64,000 nucleotides of DNA from Parabacteroides sp. TM07-1AC (GTDB lineage: Bacteria; Bacteroidota; Bacteroidia; Bacteroidales; Tannerellaceae). Under the pieces are notes generated by a model, which was given only the letters and a program-made list of their open reading frames with translations, had not been told where the DNA came from and did not search any database. Of this stretch, positions 24,430-33,708 are shown in pieces (within the stretch, counting starts at the first letter, position 1; every line of letters starts with the position of its first letter). The stretch spans positions 1 to 64,000 of the forward strand of contig NZ_QUKD01000001.1 in assembly GCF_003480915.1 (NCBI RefSeq), in the 5' to 3' direction. Made by a program: the position numbers and the translations under genes.

Positions 24430-25890
24430 TTACGTTTTTATTGTTTTGTGTTTGACTGAAGCCGCCCATAGTCCGAAGAATGTGATTGCTCCGTTCAGCA
24501 TCAGCATTTCATAACCGAAGGCGTAGCTTGTATGTTGTTTCACCAGCTGATCCGTCGTAAAACAGATCAGCGGTGAGAAGATACATATATAAGGAACATA
24601 TTTGTCGCGCGGATGTTTTTTAGTGAACAGGCCAAAGACAAATAATCCCAGTAAAGGACCGTACGTATAGGAAGCGATCATATAGATGGCGTCGATTACG
24701 CTACGACTGTTTACCGCCTTAAAGATAAGGATAATCAGGGTAAATAAGACAGAAATAAGCAAATGGCTCATCAGGCGGGTACGCTTTGCCCGTGTCGCTT
24801 CTTCTTTTTCCACACCCAGGATATCGACGCAGAATGAAGTGGTCAGCGCTGTTAATGCCGAATCTGCACTGCTGAATGCCGCCGCTATGATACCGATCGT
24901 AAAGAAGATCAGGATGGAATGTCCCAATATACCGGAAGTACAGAACATCGGCAGGATATCGTCGTTCAGTACCGGCAATTCAATATGCTGCTGTGAGGCA
25001 AGGCTCAGCAACAATACGCCGAGAGCTAGAAACAGGAAGTTGACCGGTGTAAAGGCAAAGCCATAGGTATACATATTCTTTTGTGCATCTTTCAGACTTT
25101 TGCAGGAAAGGTTCTTTTGCATCATATCCTGATCGAGTCCGGTCATGACAATAGTGATAAAGATACCGCTGAAAAACTGTTTTACGAAATGTTGCGTACT
25201 ATGCCAGTCGTCGAACTCAAAAATACGGAAATGCGGACTCTCGGTCAGTGTCCGTACCATACCGCCCATATCGAGCTCCATAGCGTCTTTCACTTTCCAT
25301 ATAATAACGACCAGCATGGCAACCAGGCAAAGCGCCTGTAGCGTATCGGTCCAGATAATCGTCTTTATGCCGCTGCGATACGTATATAGCCATACCAGGA
25401 AAATGCTGATAATGACAGTTACCCAAAAAGGGATATTCCAGGTACTGAATACGTAATGCTGCAGGATCAGAACAACCAGGTAAAGCCGTGCCGCCGCCCC
25501 GACAATCTTCGAAAGCAGGAAGAAAGACGCTCCAGTCTTATAACTTCTCCGCCCGATACGGTCTCCGAGATACGAATAGATCGATGTCAGTTGAAGTTTA
25601 TAATAAAGAGGCAACAGAACTTGGGCTATGAGTATGTATCCGAAGAAAAAGCCGAAAACCGTCTGCATATACGTCATGTCTATGCTACGGACCATTCCCG
25701 GGACGGAGACGAAAGTCACGCCGGAAAGCGATGTCCCGATCATTCCGATGGAAACGATATACCACGGCGATTTGCGGTTACCCAGAAAGAAGGCATCATT
25801 ACTTGTACTTTTTCTACCCGTAATCCAGGCAATCAGCAACAGTATGCCAAAATAAACGGCAATTATAGAAAGGATGATATAGCTGTTCAT
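24430..25890 (-). CDS. Sodium/solute symporter (SSS family)
   Basis: A 486-residue protein with about 13 membrane segments. Family features are the N-terminal [30 protein letters not shown] (Na+-site region), [18 protein letters not shown] and the conserved [14 protein letters not shown] in the middle. SSS proteins carry sugars, amino acids, vitamins or anions with Na+ across the inner membrane. The neighbour engB gives no clue to substrate. A TATCTTTG -7 box lies about 60 bases upstream (25957-25950). Confidence 0.93.
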   Translation of the reverse strand: MNSYIILSIIAVYFGILLLIAWITGRKSTSNDAFFLGNRKSPWYIVSIGMIGTSLSGVTFVSVPGMVRSIDMTYMQTVFGFFFGYILIAQVLLPLYYKLQLTSIYSYLGDRIGRRSYKTGASFFLLSKIVGAAARLYLVVLILQHYVFSTWNIPFWVTVIISIFLVWLYTYRSGIKTIIWTDTLQALCLVAMLVVIIWKVKDAMELDMGGMVRTLTESPHFRIFEFDDWHSTQHFVKQFFSGIFITIVMTGLDQDMMQKNLSCKSLKDAQKNMYTYGFAFTPVNFLFLALGVLLLSLASQQHIELPVLNDDILPMFCTSGILGHSILIFFTIGIIAAAFSSADSALTALTTSFCVDILGVEKEEATRAKRTRLMSHLLISVLFTLIILIFKAVNSRSVIDAIYMIASYTYGPLLGLFVFGLFTKKHPRDKYVPYICIFSPLICFTTDQLVKQHTSYAFGYEMLMLNGAITFFGLWAASVKHKTIKT

Positions 25891-25949
25891 TAACCGGTAT
25901 TTAATTAAGTAGAGCAGGGGCGTCTGATCCCTGGTCGAACGTTCGGATA

Positions 25950-25957
25950 CAAAGATA
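25950..25957 (-). promoter_or_regulatory. -7 box of the symporter-engB operon
   Basis: TATCTTTG on the minus strand is a perfect TAnnTTTG; start near 25944. No -33 TTG at normal spacing. Confidence 0.45.
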
Positions 25958-26020
25958 ATAACATTTTATCGGCATTTTCCCCCGTTTTGTGGGGAAAATA
26001 CCCTTATTAATCTATTTTCC

Positions 26021-26162
26021 TTGTTTAGTTGCAGAGTTATTTATTCCTTTGTATTCAGTTAGAGCTCGTGAGAGTAAAGACAACCCGGCTACCTTTAGGT
26101 GCCGGGAAAGATAGGTAAACACAGAAAAAGGCCGCTATCGTGAGATTAGCGACCTTTTTAGC
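26021..26162 (+). ncRNA. Possible small RNA in the SpoIID-symporter gap (weak)
   Basis: The 305-bp gap 25891-26195 has no credible ORF. On the plus strand TTG (26021-26023), 20 bases, TTCCTTTG (26044-26051, one mismatch) could start a transcript near 26057. It would contain a hairpin CCCGGC/GCCGGG (26083-26106) and end at a strong stem with a T run (26125-26160). The stem also works as the SpoIID terminator on the other strand, so the RNA is only a possibility. No known RNA family was recognised. Confidence 0.25.
26125..26160. terminator. Bidirectional terminator downstream of the SpoIID-like gene
   Basis: AAAAAGGCCGCTA pairs with TAGCGACCTTTTT around a 9-base loop, with one mismatch. It has a T run when read from either strand. 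Confidence 0.7.
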
Positions 26163-26195
26163 TTTTAACAGGTTCATTCGAAATCCGGAAAGGAG

Positions 26196-27509
26196 CTAAT
26201 ATCTTTTTTCTATCGTCGCTCCCCGGAAATAATGAGCCAGTATTTCCGTATAAGAATATCCTTGTTCACCCATGACTGCCGCACCGATCTGGCAAAGTCC
26301 CACACCATGTCCCCAGCCTGCCCCTGTTAGTACGAAACGCTGTGGAATGCTAGCATGCATATCCTCTTTGTCTACCACAAAAGCCGAACTGTACAGGTGA
26401 GTCTCCGACAAAGTCCGCCGTATTTCCAGTTCCTTGCCGATGGTATATATACGGCGTGTACCTACGATCCGTAACTTTTCGATGCGTCCGGAAGTCCCTC
26501 TTTCCAAAGGAATCAGGTCCAGTATCTCGCCGAAGTCGATGCCGCTCTTTCGGTGGATCAGTTCGGCAAGTTCTTCCTGTGTATAGGTCACTTTCCAACG
26601 GTAGAAGTTGGTTGTTTCCTGGTCGTAATTGTTCAGTACCTGGCTCAATATCTTTTTATCCGTTGTGTTGCAAAATGCATCGGGCGTGTTGCGTATCCAC
26701 ATTTCAGCTTCGACCGGATCGGTCAGATCGGGAAAGGAAGTCTCGCGGCTGTCGCGCACGGCTGTCAGATAGGAGTGAGGAACAGGTTCCCAGCAATGTT
26801 CGAACTGCTCGGTCACGCCTCCGCAACATTTAGAGAAGCGGGTATCGCAAATCGACTCGCCGTCGGTCAGTATTTCGCCGCGGGTTTCGTGGATCACCTC
26901 TTTCACTATCGGAGTGGAAGCACGGGTGATACCCTGGTAACGCTGGCAGTGATCGTCGGCACAGACATCGAACATATGATGGTCTTCACGATCGTACCAA
27001 CGAACCAGTTGTTCGTGGTCGTGTTCACAACTCTTGTATTTATCCGGAGCATTTCCCAGGCGGAACGTCTTTTCTATCTGCGCCAGCAGCCAGCTGCGGG
27101 AGATTACGGCATGAGCTTTCAACAACTCTTTCGAAGCTGTGGCACTCATTTCCGACGAGATCACGCTGGTAAGATATTCTTCCACGTCGATACTGTTGAT
27201 CACAACGATCCCCTCATTTCCCGCAACCAGGTTAAGCGCCCCTTTGAAGCGCTGATCTTCCTGTCTTTGCCAGTGAAAATCAACTCCGATCGTGACGGCC
27301 TTCAGATCGAACGATGATTCGGGCGAAGCCGGTTCAAAGAACAGTTCCTTGTACAGCTTGCCGTTGTATACAATATTTCCGTTGACGAACAACGCCCGTT
27401 GTTCTCCCGTTAGAAAAGAGCTGCTCTCCGTATGGATATATTCTCCGTTGAATACGAACGAGAGCGCCTTCTCCGTCATAATCCCAACATTAACTAGCGG
27501 TGCATCCAT
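26196..27509 (-). CDS. SpoIID/LytB-domain protein
   Basis: A 437-residue protein with the SpoIID domain: NSIDVEEYLTSVISSEMSATASKELLKAHAVISRSWLLAQ (around 103-145, including the catalytic-type Glu in SSEMS) and C-terminal GAGWGHGVGLCQIGAAVMGEQGYSYTEILAHYF. SpoIID is a lytic transglycosylase that cleaves denuded glycan strands; in non-sporulating Bacteroidota these proteins probably act in cell-wall turnover. The protein has a CxDHCQRY segment and several Cys. No N-terminal signal peptide is obvious from this start, which is odd for a wall enzyme. It follows the OPT transporter by 8 bases and is likely co-transcribed. Confidence 0.88.
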   Translation of the reverse strand: MDAPLVNVGIMTEKALSFVFNGEYIHTESSSFLTGEQRALFVNGNIVYNGKLYKELFFEPASPESSFDLKAVTIGVDFHWQRQEDQRFKGALNLVAGNEGIVVINSIDVEEYLTSVISSEMSATASKELLKAHAVISRSWLLAQIEKTFRLGNAPDKYKSCEHDHEQLVRWYDREDHHMFDVCADDHCQRYQGITRASTPIVKEVIHETRGEILTDGESICDTRFSKCCGGVTEQFEHCWEPVPHSYLTAVRDSRETSFPDLTDPVEAEMWIRNTPDAFCNTTDKKILSQVLNNYDQETTNFYRWKVTYTQEELAELIHRKSGIDFGEILDLIPLERGTSGRIEKLRIVGTRRIYTIGKELEIRRTLSETHLYSSAFVVDKEDMHASIPQRFVLTGAGWGHGVGLCQIGAAVMGEQGYSYTEILAHYFRGATIEKRY

Positions 27510-27517
27510 TATTTATA

Positions 27518-29515
27518 TTATTCTTTTTTCGCTTTCATAGAGCTTATCGCCAGGTAAGCCATCAATGCAATATACATAAGAACAGCCAGAGGTTCGGCAA
27601 AGTTCCCTTCCAGCCATTTTTCATTCACCAGGTTGATGCCCCCGAAACGCAGTGCTGCGCTGATAACACCCATCAAGGCTCCGCCGGCAATGAATCCGGA
27701 AGCAAGCAATGTCCCTTTTTCAAGACGAGCGGTGTTCAATGCTTTGTCCTTACTCCGGCTTCCTACATACCAGCTGATAGCTCCGCCGATCAGCAGCGGT
27801 GTATTCAGTTCCATCGGAATGAACATACCCAATGCGAAGGCGAGTGCCGGAATCTTGCAGAAATTCAGAATGATAGCCAATACAGCCCCGATGCCATACA
27901 ATACCCAGGGAGCCCCCGAACCACTCATCAACGGTTCGATAACGGCTGCCATCGCATTTGCCTGAGGAGCTGCCAGCTGTCCGGTGGTAAACCCGTAAGT
28001 TTGGTTCAGGATCAGGATAACGCCGCCTACGGTAGCTGCAGAAACCAGCGTACCGAGGAATTTCCAGGTTTGCTGTTTAGCCGGTGTACTTCCCAGCCAG
28101 TAACCGATTTTCAGGTCGGTAATGAAACCTCCCGCCATGGAAAGTGCCGTACATACCACACCTCCGATGATTAGTGCCGACACCATACCGGCTGTCCCTT
28201 TTAGTCCGGCGGCAACCAGGATGATCGACGACAGGATCAATGTCATCAATGTCATTCCCGAAACCGGATTGGTTCCGACAATAGCGATCGCATTGGCGGC
28301 AACGGTCGTAAACAGGAAAGCGATAATCCCAACGATCAGCAGACCGATCAGCGCATAATACCAGTTATCCAGTACACCGAAATGGAAGAATAAATAGGTC
28401 ACGATCAGCGTCGCGAAGATACCGATCGAAATGATCTTCATGGATAAATCTTTCTGTGTGCGTATGGTTTCCGTATCGGCTTCCGTATTTTTTCCTTTCA
28501 GTTCTTTGGCGGCAAGTCCTACGGCTCCCCGGATAATTCCCCAGGAATTGATAATACCGATCACACCGGCTGTGGCGATACCCCCGATACCGATATGACG
28601 GGCATAAGTCGTAAAGATTTGTTCGGCACTCATGCTTCCGACTGTAGCCGTGATCGCATCGTTACCTAATGTCAGTACGTCTGCACCGAAAAAGACAGAC
28701 ATCAACGGAATGATCACCAGCCAGACCAGGAATGAACCGGCACAGATGATCATGGAATATTTCAGTCCGATAATATAGCCGAGGCCCAATACGGCAGCTC
28801 CTGTGTTTACTTTCAATACGACCTTAGCCTTGTCTGCCAGCATTTCACCGGCGCTGACGATCCGTGTGCTTATCGTTTCGCTCCACCATCCGAATGTGGC
28901 GATGATAAAATCATATAAACCTCCGATCAGTCCTGCCATGATAAGCGGCTTTGCCTGGTTTCCGCCTTTTTCACCGGAAACGAGTACCTGTGTGGTTGCT
29001 GTCGCTTCCGGGAACGGATATTTACCGTGCATGTCCGAAACGAAATATTTCCGGAAAGGAATCAGCAACAGGATACCGAGGATACCGCCCAACAACGAGC
29101 TCATGAATACTTCAAAAAAGTTGATGGTGATTTCCGGATATTTATCCTGTAGGATGTATAAGGCGGGAAGAGTAAAAATAGCTCCGGCTACGATCACGCC
29201 GCTACAAGCTCCGATAGACTGGATAATTACATTTTCCCCTAATGCATTCTTTCTTTTGAAACCGCTCGACAGTCCGACGGCAATGATGGCGATCGGTATG
29301 GCGGCTTCGAATACCTGTCCGACTTTCAACCCTAGATAAGCAGCTGCCGCACTGAATATCACAGCCATCACAAGTCCCCAGAATACAGACCAGGGTGTCA
29401 CTTCTTTGTACTGTTTATTGGGTGACATGATAGGGTTATATACTTCTCCTTCTTTGAGTTCTCTATAGGCATTTTCCGGTAGCCCGCTTACCTTTTCTTC
29501 ATCTTCCTTTTTCAC
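27518..29515 (-). CDS. OPT-family oligopeptide transporter
   Basis: A 665-residue inner-membrane protein with about 15 membrane segments. The N-terminus (IMSPNKQYKEVTPWSVFWGLVMAVIFSAAAAYLGLKVGQVFEAAIPIAI) is the conserved start of bacterial OPT proteins, and FPEATATTQVLVSGE is their substrate-region motif. OPT members move oligopeptides or metal-chelate compounds with protons. The SpoIID-like gene is 8 bases downstream; a link to uptake of peptidoglycan peptides is possible but unproven. A complete promoter lies at 29593-29563. Confidence 0.93.
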   Translation of the reverse strand: MKKEDEEKVSGLPENAYRELKEGEVYNPIMSPNKQYKEVTPWSVFWGLVMAVIFSAAAAYLGLKVGQVFEAAIPIAIIAVGLSSGFKRKNALGENVIIQSIGACSGVIVAGAIFTLPALYILQDKYPEITINFFEVFMSSLLGGILGILLLIPFRKYFVSDMHGKYPFPEATATTQVLVSGEKGGNQAKPLIMAGLIGGLYDFIIATFGWWSETISTRIVSAGEMLADKAKVVLKVNTGAAVLGLGYIIGLKYSMIICAGSFLVWLVIIPLMSVFFGADVLTLGNDAITATVGSMSAEQIFTTYARHIGIGGIATAGVIGIINSWGIIRGAVGLAAKELKGKNTEADTETIRTQKDLSMKIISIGIFATLIVTYLFFHFGVLDNWYYALIGLLIVGIIAFLFTTVAANAIAIVGTNPVSGMTLMTLILSSIILVAAGLKGTAGMVSALIIGGVVCTALSMAGGFITDLKIGYWLGSTPAKQQTWKFLGTLVSAATVGGVILILNQTYGFTTGQLAAPQANAMAAVIEPLMSGSGAPWVLYGIGAVLAIILNFCKIPALAFALGMFIPMELNTPLLIGGAISWYVGSRSKDKALNTARLEKGTLLASGFIAGGALMGVISAALRFGGINLVNEKWLEGNFAEPLAVLMYIALMAYLAISSMKAKKE

Positions 29516-29562
29516 TGTGAGTATTATTTTTAGTTAGATTTAATCCGTTACTTACAAGATTA

Positions 29563-29593
29563 CAAAGCTAGGTTATTTCTTTTAATGCACAAA
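29563..29593 (-). promoter_or_regulatory. Promoter of the OPT-SpoIID operon
   Basis: On the minus strand TTTG (29593-29590), 19 bases, TAGCTTTG (29570-29563). Both boxes match consensus; start near 29557. Confidence 0.75.
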
Positions 29594-29682
29594 AGAAATT
29601 TACTTCTGATAAATTTCTTTCGTTGCGATAGGGGTTTTGAATTTATTCGTGTCTTATCGATATAATCATAAAATAAAAGAGA

Positions 29683-30783
29683 ATGAAAAAATTAGTACTT
29701 TGTATTTGTTTATTACCAGTTATTAGTTTTGCCCAGCAAACATCGGGGCATTTTTTGAAAGTATTTAACCGGACAACACAAACCGTTTCATCGTTAAGGA
29801 TGTCGAATACAGCCTTGGATTCGACATATACTTATCAGGGGAGTGATAGTAAGTTGACGGATATCGCCTATTATACTTATGATGAATCCGGTAGAAAAAT
29901 AAAAATGGAAACGAAGTCTGCTTATAGTTCTGATGGTGACCTGAGCCTTTCCTCGAAAACAGAATATATTTATCCTGAAAACATTGGAAATACTTCTTAT
30001 GAAACGGAAGAAAGAGTCTATTCCTATAAAGACGGGGAGTGGATGCCGGTTTATAAAACTTTCAATACTTATAATGCTTCTGCTATCCAAACGGCAATGA
30101 GAAGCTACCGGAATGAAAATGGTGAATGGGTAAAAGACTGGATTTGGGCGACTGTTGAGTCTGACGATAAAGGAAATCCTCTGGTTGTGATGGATACTAC
30201 TTTTCATGCGGATGGAAGTCTTGAAATTTACAAAATGGATGCGGTTTATAGTGATGGCGGTCTTGTTTTAGGCGGAACTAATTATGATTGGAGTGAAGAA
30301 TTGAAGGATTGGATCCCTTCACAAAAGGCACAACTAACCTATGACGATCAGGGCAATGTAATCAGTCAATATACTGAATTTATGGAAGATGGTGAGTGGA
30401 TCTTTGGTTTTGAATATACGTATCAATATGATGAGCATCGGAATATGATACGTGAAACGGATAAGGAAAACGATGGCTTTACTTTCTATATTCGGTTCCA
30501 AAACTTCTATTCCGACAATACGATTACGCATAATGAAACTATACGAGTTGATCGTGATTATAAGATCGCAGTGAATTCTTCTTCCCGCACCCTGGAATTT
30601 GATTTAGGAGATATTGAGGAAGGAAAGGTAAGTGTTATAAATGCATCCGGTGCTATTGTCCGTCGGGCAACAGTTCGTAACAGTCAGCATAGCATTCCGC
30701 TAAACACTCTTGCTTCCGGTTTTTACATAATTCATATTTATACCTCTCAGGGAGAACAGTCCCGCCGGGTAATTATTCGATAA
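29683..30783 (+). CDS. Secreted repeat protein with a T9SS-type C-terminal tail
   Basis: A 366-residue protein with a signal peptide (MKKLVLCICLLPVISFAQ). The middle (about 45-280) has repeating Tyr/Asp-rich units such as YYTYDESGRKIK, LTYDDQGNVISQY and YQYDEHRNMIR, the pattern of RHS/DUF3836-like beta-repeat proteins. The last 75 residues look like a type IX secretion type A tail: LEFDLGDIEEGKVSVINASGAIV, then LASGFYIIHIYTSQGEQSRRVIIR, matching the usual P-x-G-x-Y-x-V and basic-terminal motifs. If so, it is exported by T9SS and attached to the surface. No T9SS machinery is in the window. It stands alone and ends at a large inverted repeat. Function unknown. Confidence 0.75.
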   Translation: MKKLVLCICLLPVISFAQQTSGHFLKVFNRTTQTVSSLRMSNTALDSTYTYQGSDSKLTDIAYYTYDESGRKIKMETKSAYSSDGDLSLSSKTEYIYPENIGNTSYETEERVYSYKDGEWMPVYKTFNTYNASAIQTAMRSYRNENGEWVKDWIWATVESDDKGNPLVVMDTTFHADGSLEIYKMDAVYSDGGLVLGGTNYDWSEELKDWIPSQKAQLTYDDQGNVISQYTEFMEDGEWIFGFEYTYQYDEHRNMIRETDKENDGFTFYIRFQNFYSDNTITHNETIRVDRDYKIAVNSSSRTLEFDLGDIEEGKVSVINASGAIVRRATVRNSQHSIPLNTLASGFYIIHIYTSQGEQSRRVIIR

Positions 30784-30819
30784 TATAGAATTCTATCTAC
30801 AGAGGATAATGGAAGATTT

Positions 30820-30861
30820 GTACCATAATATATGAGAACTGATTCTTATATATTATGGTAC
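30820..30861. repeat. Long inverted repeat between convergent genes
   Basis: Arms of 17 bases (30820-30836 and 30845-30861) around an 8-base loop, pairing fully apart from one G-T wobble. It lies between the stops of the T9SS-tail gene and the HdeD gene, so it may be a bidirectional transcription stop, although it is AT-rich and has no T tract. Confidence 0.6.
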
Positions 30862-30918
30862 TATCTTCTTGTAATATATGATACTGATCGCTTCTCTGCA
30901 GAAGTTTTCAGTTCTTTC

Positions 30919-31491
30919 TTATTCTTTTTCCTGTTTTTTATGCAGGCTTCTCAGTTCGAAAGAGAGCATTACGCGGAAGATACCGATGATAAGCAGTGCA
31001 TAAGCGATCATGTAAACAAGCGTGAAGACGCCTAAGCCCGGTTGCCATATGATGGCGATGCTACAGATAATAGCCAGGATTCCGAATGCCATATACCAAC
31101 CCCAGTTTCCGGTTCCGAACCGTTTCAGGTCCATGGCGTAACCGGTGGAAGAGAAACCTCTGAACATCAGCCAGAATGCTAGAATAAACGGCAGGACAGT
31201 CATGCTCAACCCCGGACTTGCCATCAGGTAAATACCCAGTATCAGGTCGATAATACCGCCCGCCAGATACCAGCCCCAACTGGAAATATGCTTCCGGTTG
31301 GATACGGCAAAAAGGATTTCAAGCGTACCGCTTACGAACATAGCGACGCTGAACAGGATGCTTAAAGCGACATAACTTGCCATTGGTGTAAACATCAGGC
31401 ATATGGCAATCAGGATATATAATAATCCCAGTAAAAGTGAAACCCACCAGTTTTTTACGGCGGAACTAATTCTTTCGTCAAATGTATTCAT
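30919..31491 (-). CDS. HdeD-like (DUF308) membrane protein
   Basis: A 190-residue protein with six predicted membrane segments in pairs (WVSLLLGLLYILIAICLMF; YVALSILFSVAMFVSG; WGWYLAGGIIDLILGIYLM; and so on). The repeated G-W-Y-L/M-A-x-G-I motifs fit DUF308/HdeD, linked in E. coli to acid resistance at high cell density. The biochemical role is unknown. It is monocistronic. The 255-bp gap upstream to rfbA holds only the rfbA -7 box; I saw no clear promoter for this gene in it. Confidence 0.88.
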   Translation of the reverse strand: MNTFDERISSAVKNWWVSLLLGLLYILIAICLMFTPMASYVALSILFSVAMFVSGTLEILFAVSNRKHISSWGWYLAGGIIDLILGIYLMASPGLSMTVLPFILAFWLMFRGFSSTGYAMDLKRFGTGNWGWYMAFGILAIICSIAIIWQPGLGVFTLVYMIAYALLIIGIFRVMLSFELRSLHKKQEKE

Positions 31492-31705
31492 ATCAAGTTA
31501 TTATTAAAATTATTTCTACTGTAACAAGAGGGTAGAATGAAAGGTTGCAATGATGCATGCAAATATGACTTCTTTTATCTTTCATCATCTTTCAAAAAAC
31601 TTATTTTATATACATTATAAACGGTTATACAGCAGAATGCCTTATTCCCTTTAAACACATCGGAAAGAGGTCTTTTGCGGATAAGGACAAATCGAATATT
31701 TTATA

Positions 31706-31713
31706 TACATTTG
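31706..31713 (+). promoter_or_regulatory. -7 box of rfbA-fcl-gmd
   Basis: TACATTTG is a perfect TAnnTTTG 35 bases before the rfbA ATG. The closest TTTG (31674-31677) is 28 bases upstream, too far for a standard -33 box. Confidence 0.4.
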
Positions 31714-31747
31714 TACCCTATATTTAATAATTTAAAAGTCTGAACCT

Positions 31748-32623
31748 ATGAAAGGAATAGTACTGGCCGGAGGCTCCGGTACCCGTTTGTACCCGATTAC
31801 GAAAGGTGTGTCGAAGCAATTATTGCCAATTTATGATAAACCGATGATCTATTATCCGATCTCTGTCCTGATGCTTGCCGGGATACGGGAGATACTGATC
31901 ATTTCCACCCCGCAGGATTTACCGGGATTCCGACGGCTGCTGGGAGATGGTTCGGATTACGGCGTGCATTTCGAATATGCCGAACAACCTTCGCCCGACG
32001 GACTGGCACAAGCTTTTATCATAGGGGATAAATTCATTGGAAATGACTCTGTTTGCCTGGTGTTGGGCGACAATATCTTTTACGGACAGAGCTTTACGGC
32101 TATGTTAAAAGAGGCCGTTAACAATGTGGAGAACGAACAAAAAGCGACTGTGTTCGGTTACTACGTCAACGATCCGGAACGCTATGGTGTCGCCGAATTT
32201 GATACTGACGGAAATGTGCTGAGCATTGAAGAAAAACCTCAGTCTCCCAAGTCGAATTATGCTGTTGTCGGACTCTATTTTTATCCGAATAAAGTAGTCG
32301 GAGTGGCGAAACAGATTCAGCCGTCGGCTCGCGGAGAACTGGAGATCACGACAGTGAATCAGGAATTTCTGAAAGACGGCGAACTGAAAGTACAGTTGTT
32401 GGGACGCGGTTTTGCATGGCTCGATACCGGCACGCACGATTCTCTGTCGGAAGCCTCCACTTTCGTGGAAGTGATCGAGAAACGCCAGGGGTTGAAGGTG
32501 GCCTGCCTGGAAGAAATTGCTTACCGGAGAGGTTGGATCGATGACGCGAAGCTGAAAGCAACAGCAGCTCCGATGGTTAAAAACCAGTACGGTCAATATT
32601 TATTGAAATTGATAAAGGAATGA
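31748..32623 (+). CDS. rfbA: Glucose-1-phosphate thymidylyltransferase
   Basis: A 291-residue enzyme with the nucleotidyltransferase signature [30 protein letters not shown] at the N-terminus (residues 8-37), the catalytic/metal Asp in VLGDNIFYG, and [19 protein letters not shown]. It joins dTTP and glucose-1-phosphate to dTDP-glucose, the first step to dTDP-rhamnose and other dTDP sugars. The later genes rfbB, rfbC and rfbD are not next to it, so they must lie elsewhere if rhamnose is made. Its stop overlaps the fcl start (ATGA), so they are translationally coupled. Confidence 0.96.
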   Translation: MKGIVLAGGSGTRLYPITKGVSKQLLPIYDKPMIYYPISVLMLAGIREILIISTPQDLPGFRRLLGDGSDYGVHFEYAEQPSPDGLAQAFIIGDKFIGNDSVCLVLGDNIFYGQSFTAMLKEAVNNVENEQKATVFGYYVNDPERYGVAEFDTDGNVLSIEEKPQSPKSNYAVVGLYFYPNKVVGVAKQIQPSARGELEITTVNQEFLKDGELKVQLLGRGFAWLDTGTHDSLSEASTFVEVIEKRQGLKVACLEEIAYRRGWIDDAKLKATAAPMVKNQYGQYLLKLIKE

Positions 32624-33693
32624 ATAAAGACAGTAAAATATTTGTAGCGGGACATCGGGGACTGGTCGGTTCGGCCATCCTGAAGAACCTGAAACAGAAA
32701 GGGTATACAAACTTTATTTTGCGCACCCATGCTGAACTGGACCTGACGGACCAGCGTGCGGTGAATGATTTCTTTGCCACTGAGAAGCCGGAATATGTCT
32801 TCCTGTCGGCAGCCCATGTAGGAGGTATCATGGCGAACAGCCTGTATCGTGCAGATTTTATTTATATCAATCTGATGATACAGAATAATGTGATCCATGC
32901 TTCTTATATGAATAATGTAAAGAAGTTGTTGTTTTTGGGAAGTACCTGTATCTATCCGCGTGAAGCCCCGCAGCCGATGCCGGAAGATTGTTTGCTGACA
33001 TCTCCGCTGGAATATACCAACGAACCGTATGCGATCGCAAAGATTGCCGGTATAAAGATGTGCGAAAGTTATAACCTGCAATATGGAACGAACTATATAG
33101 CCGTGATGCCGACCAACCTCTATGGTCCGAATGATAACTTTAATCTTGAAACTTCGCATGTACTTCCTGCCATGATTCGTAAAATCCATCTCGCCAAATG
33201 TCTTCATTCGGGTGATTGGGAGGCTTTGTGTAAGGATTTAAATACCCGTCCGGTAGAAGGAATATCGGGGAATGCCCCGGAGAAAGAGATCCTGACAATT
33301 CTGGAAAAATACGGTATTTACCCCGGAAAAGTGCAGCTATGGGGTACGGGAAAACCTCTTCGCGAATTTTTATGGAGTGAAGAAATGGCGGATGCATCTG
33401 TCTATGTCATGGAGCATATTGATTTCTCCGATGTACGTCCGGAAGGAAACGAAGTGCGTAATACCCATATTAATATAGGTACGGGAAAGGAATTATCCAT
33501 CCGGGAAGTAGCCATGTTGATACAGGATACGGTCGGCTTCAAAGGTGAACTTGCTTTTGATGCATCCAAACCCGACGGGACGTTGCGGAAGCTTACGGAT
33601 GTAAGCAAGTTGCATGCATTGGGCTGGCATCATCAGATCGAAATCAATGAAGGCGTAGAGCTTTTATATAATTGGTATTTAAACAAACAATAA
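32620..33693 (+). CDS. fcl: GDP-L-fucose synthase
   Basis: A 357-residue short-chain dehydrogenase/reductase: Rossmann [10 protein letters not shown] near residues 12-21, catalytic Ser in FLGSTCIYP, and YxxxK in YAIAKIAG. It converts GDP-4-keto-6-deoxymannose to GDP-L-fucose by epimerisation and reduction. At 357 residues it is longer than the roughly 320 of E. coli Fcl; an extra segment near residues 190-225 ([21 protein letters not shown]) accounts for most of this. The partner gmd is 15 bases downstream. It overlaps rfbA by 4 bases. Confidence 0.95.
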   Translation: MNKDSKIFVAGHRGLVGSAILKNLKQKGYTNFILRTHAELDLTDQRAVNDFFATEKPEYVFLSAAHVGGIMANSLYRADFIYINLMIQNNVIHASYMNNVKKLLFLGSTCIYPREAPQPMPEDCLLTSPLEYTNEPYAIAKIAGIKMCESYNLQYGTNYIAVMPTNLYGPNDNFNLETSHVLPAMIRKIHLAKCLHSGDWEALCKDLNTRPVEGISGNAPEKEILTILEKYGIYPGKVQLWGTGKPLREFLWSEEMADASVYVMEHIDFSDVRPEGNEVRNTHINIGTGKELSIREVAMLIQDTVGFKGELAFDASKPDGTLRKLTDVSKLHALGWHHQIEINEGVELLYNWYLNKQ

Positions 33694-33708
33694 TAAACAT
33701 CGTATTTA

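Noticed and set aside
27500..28174. A 224-codon plus-strand frame opposite the OPT gene
   Set aside because: Shadow of the OPT transporter, whose membrane segments and motifs are clear.
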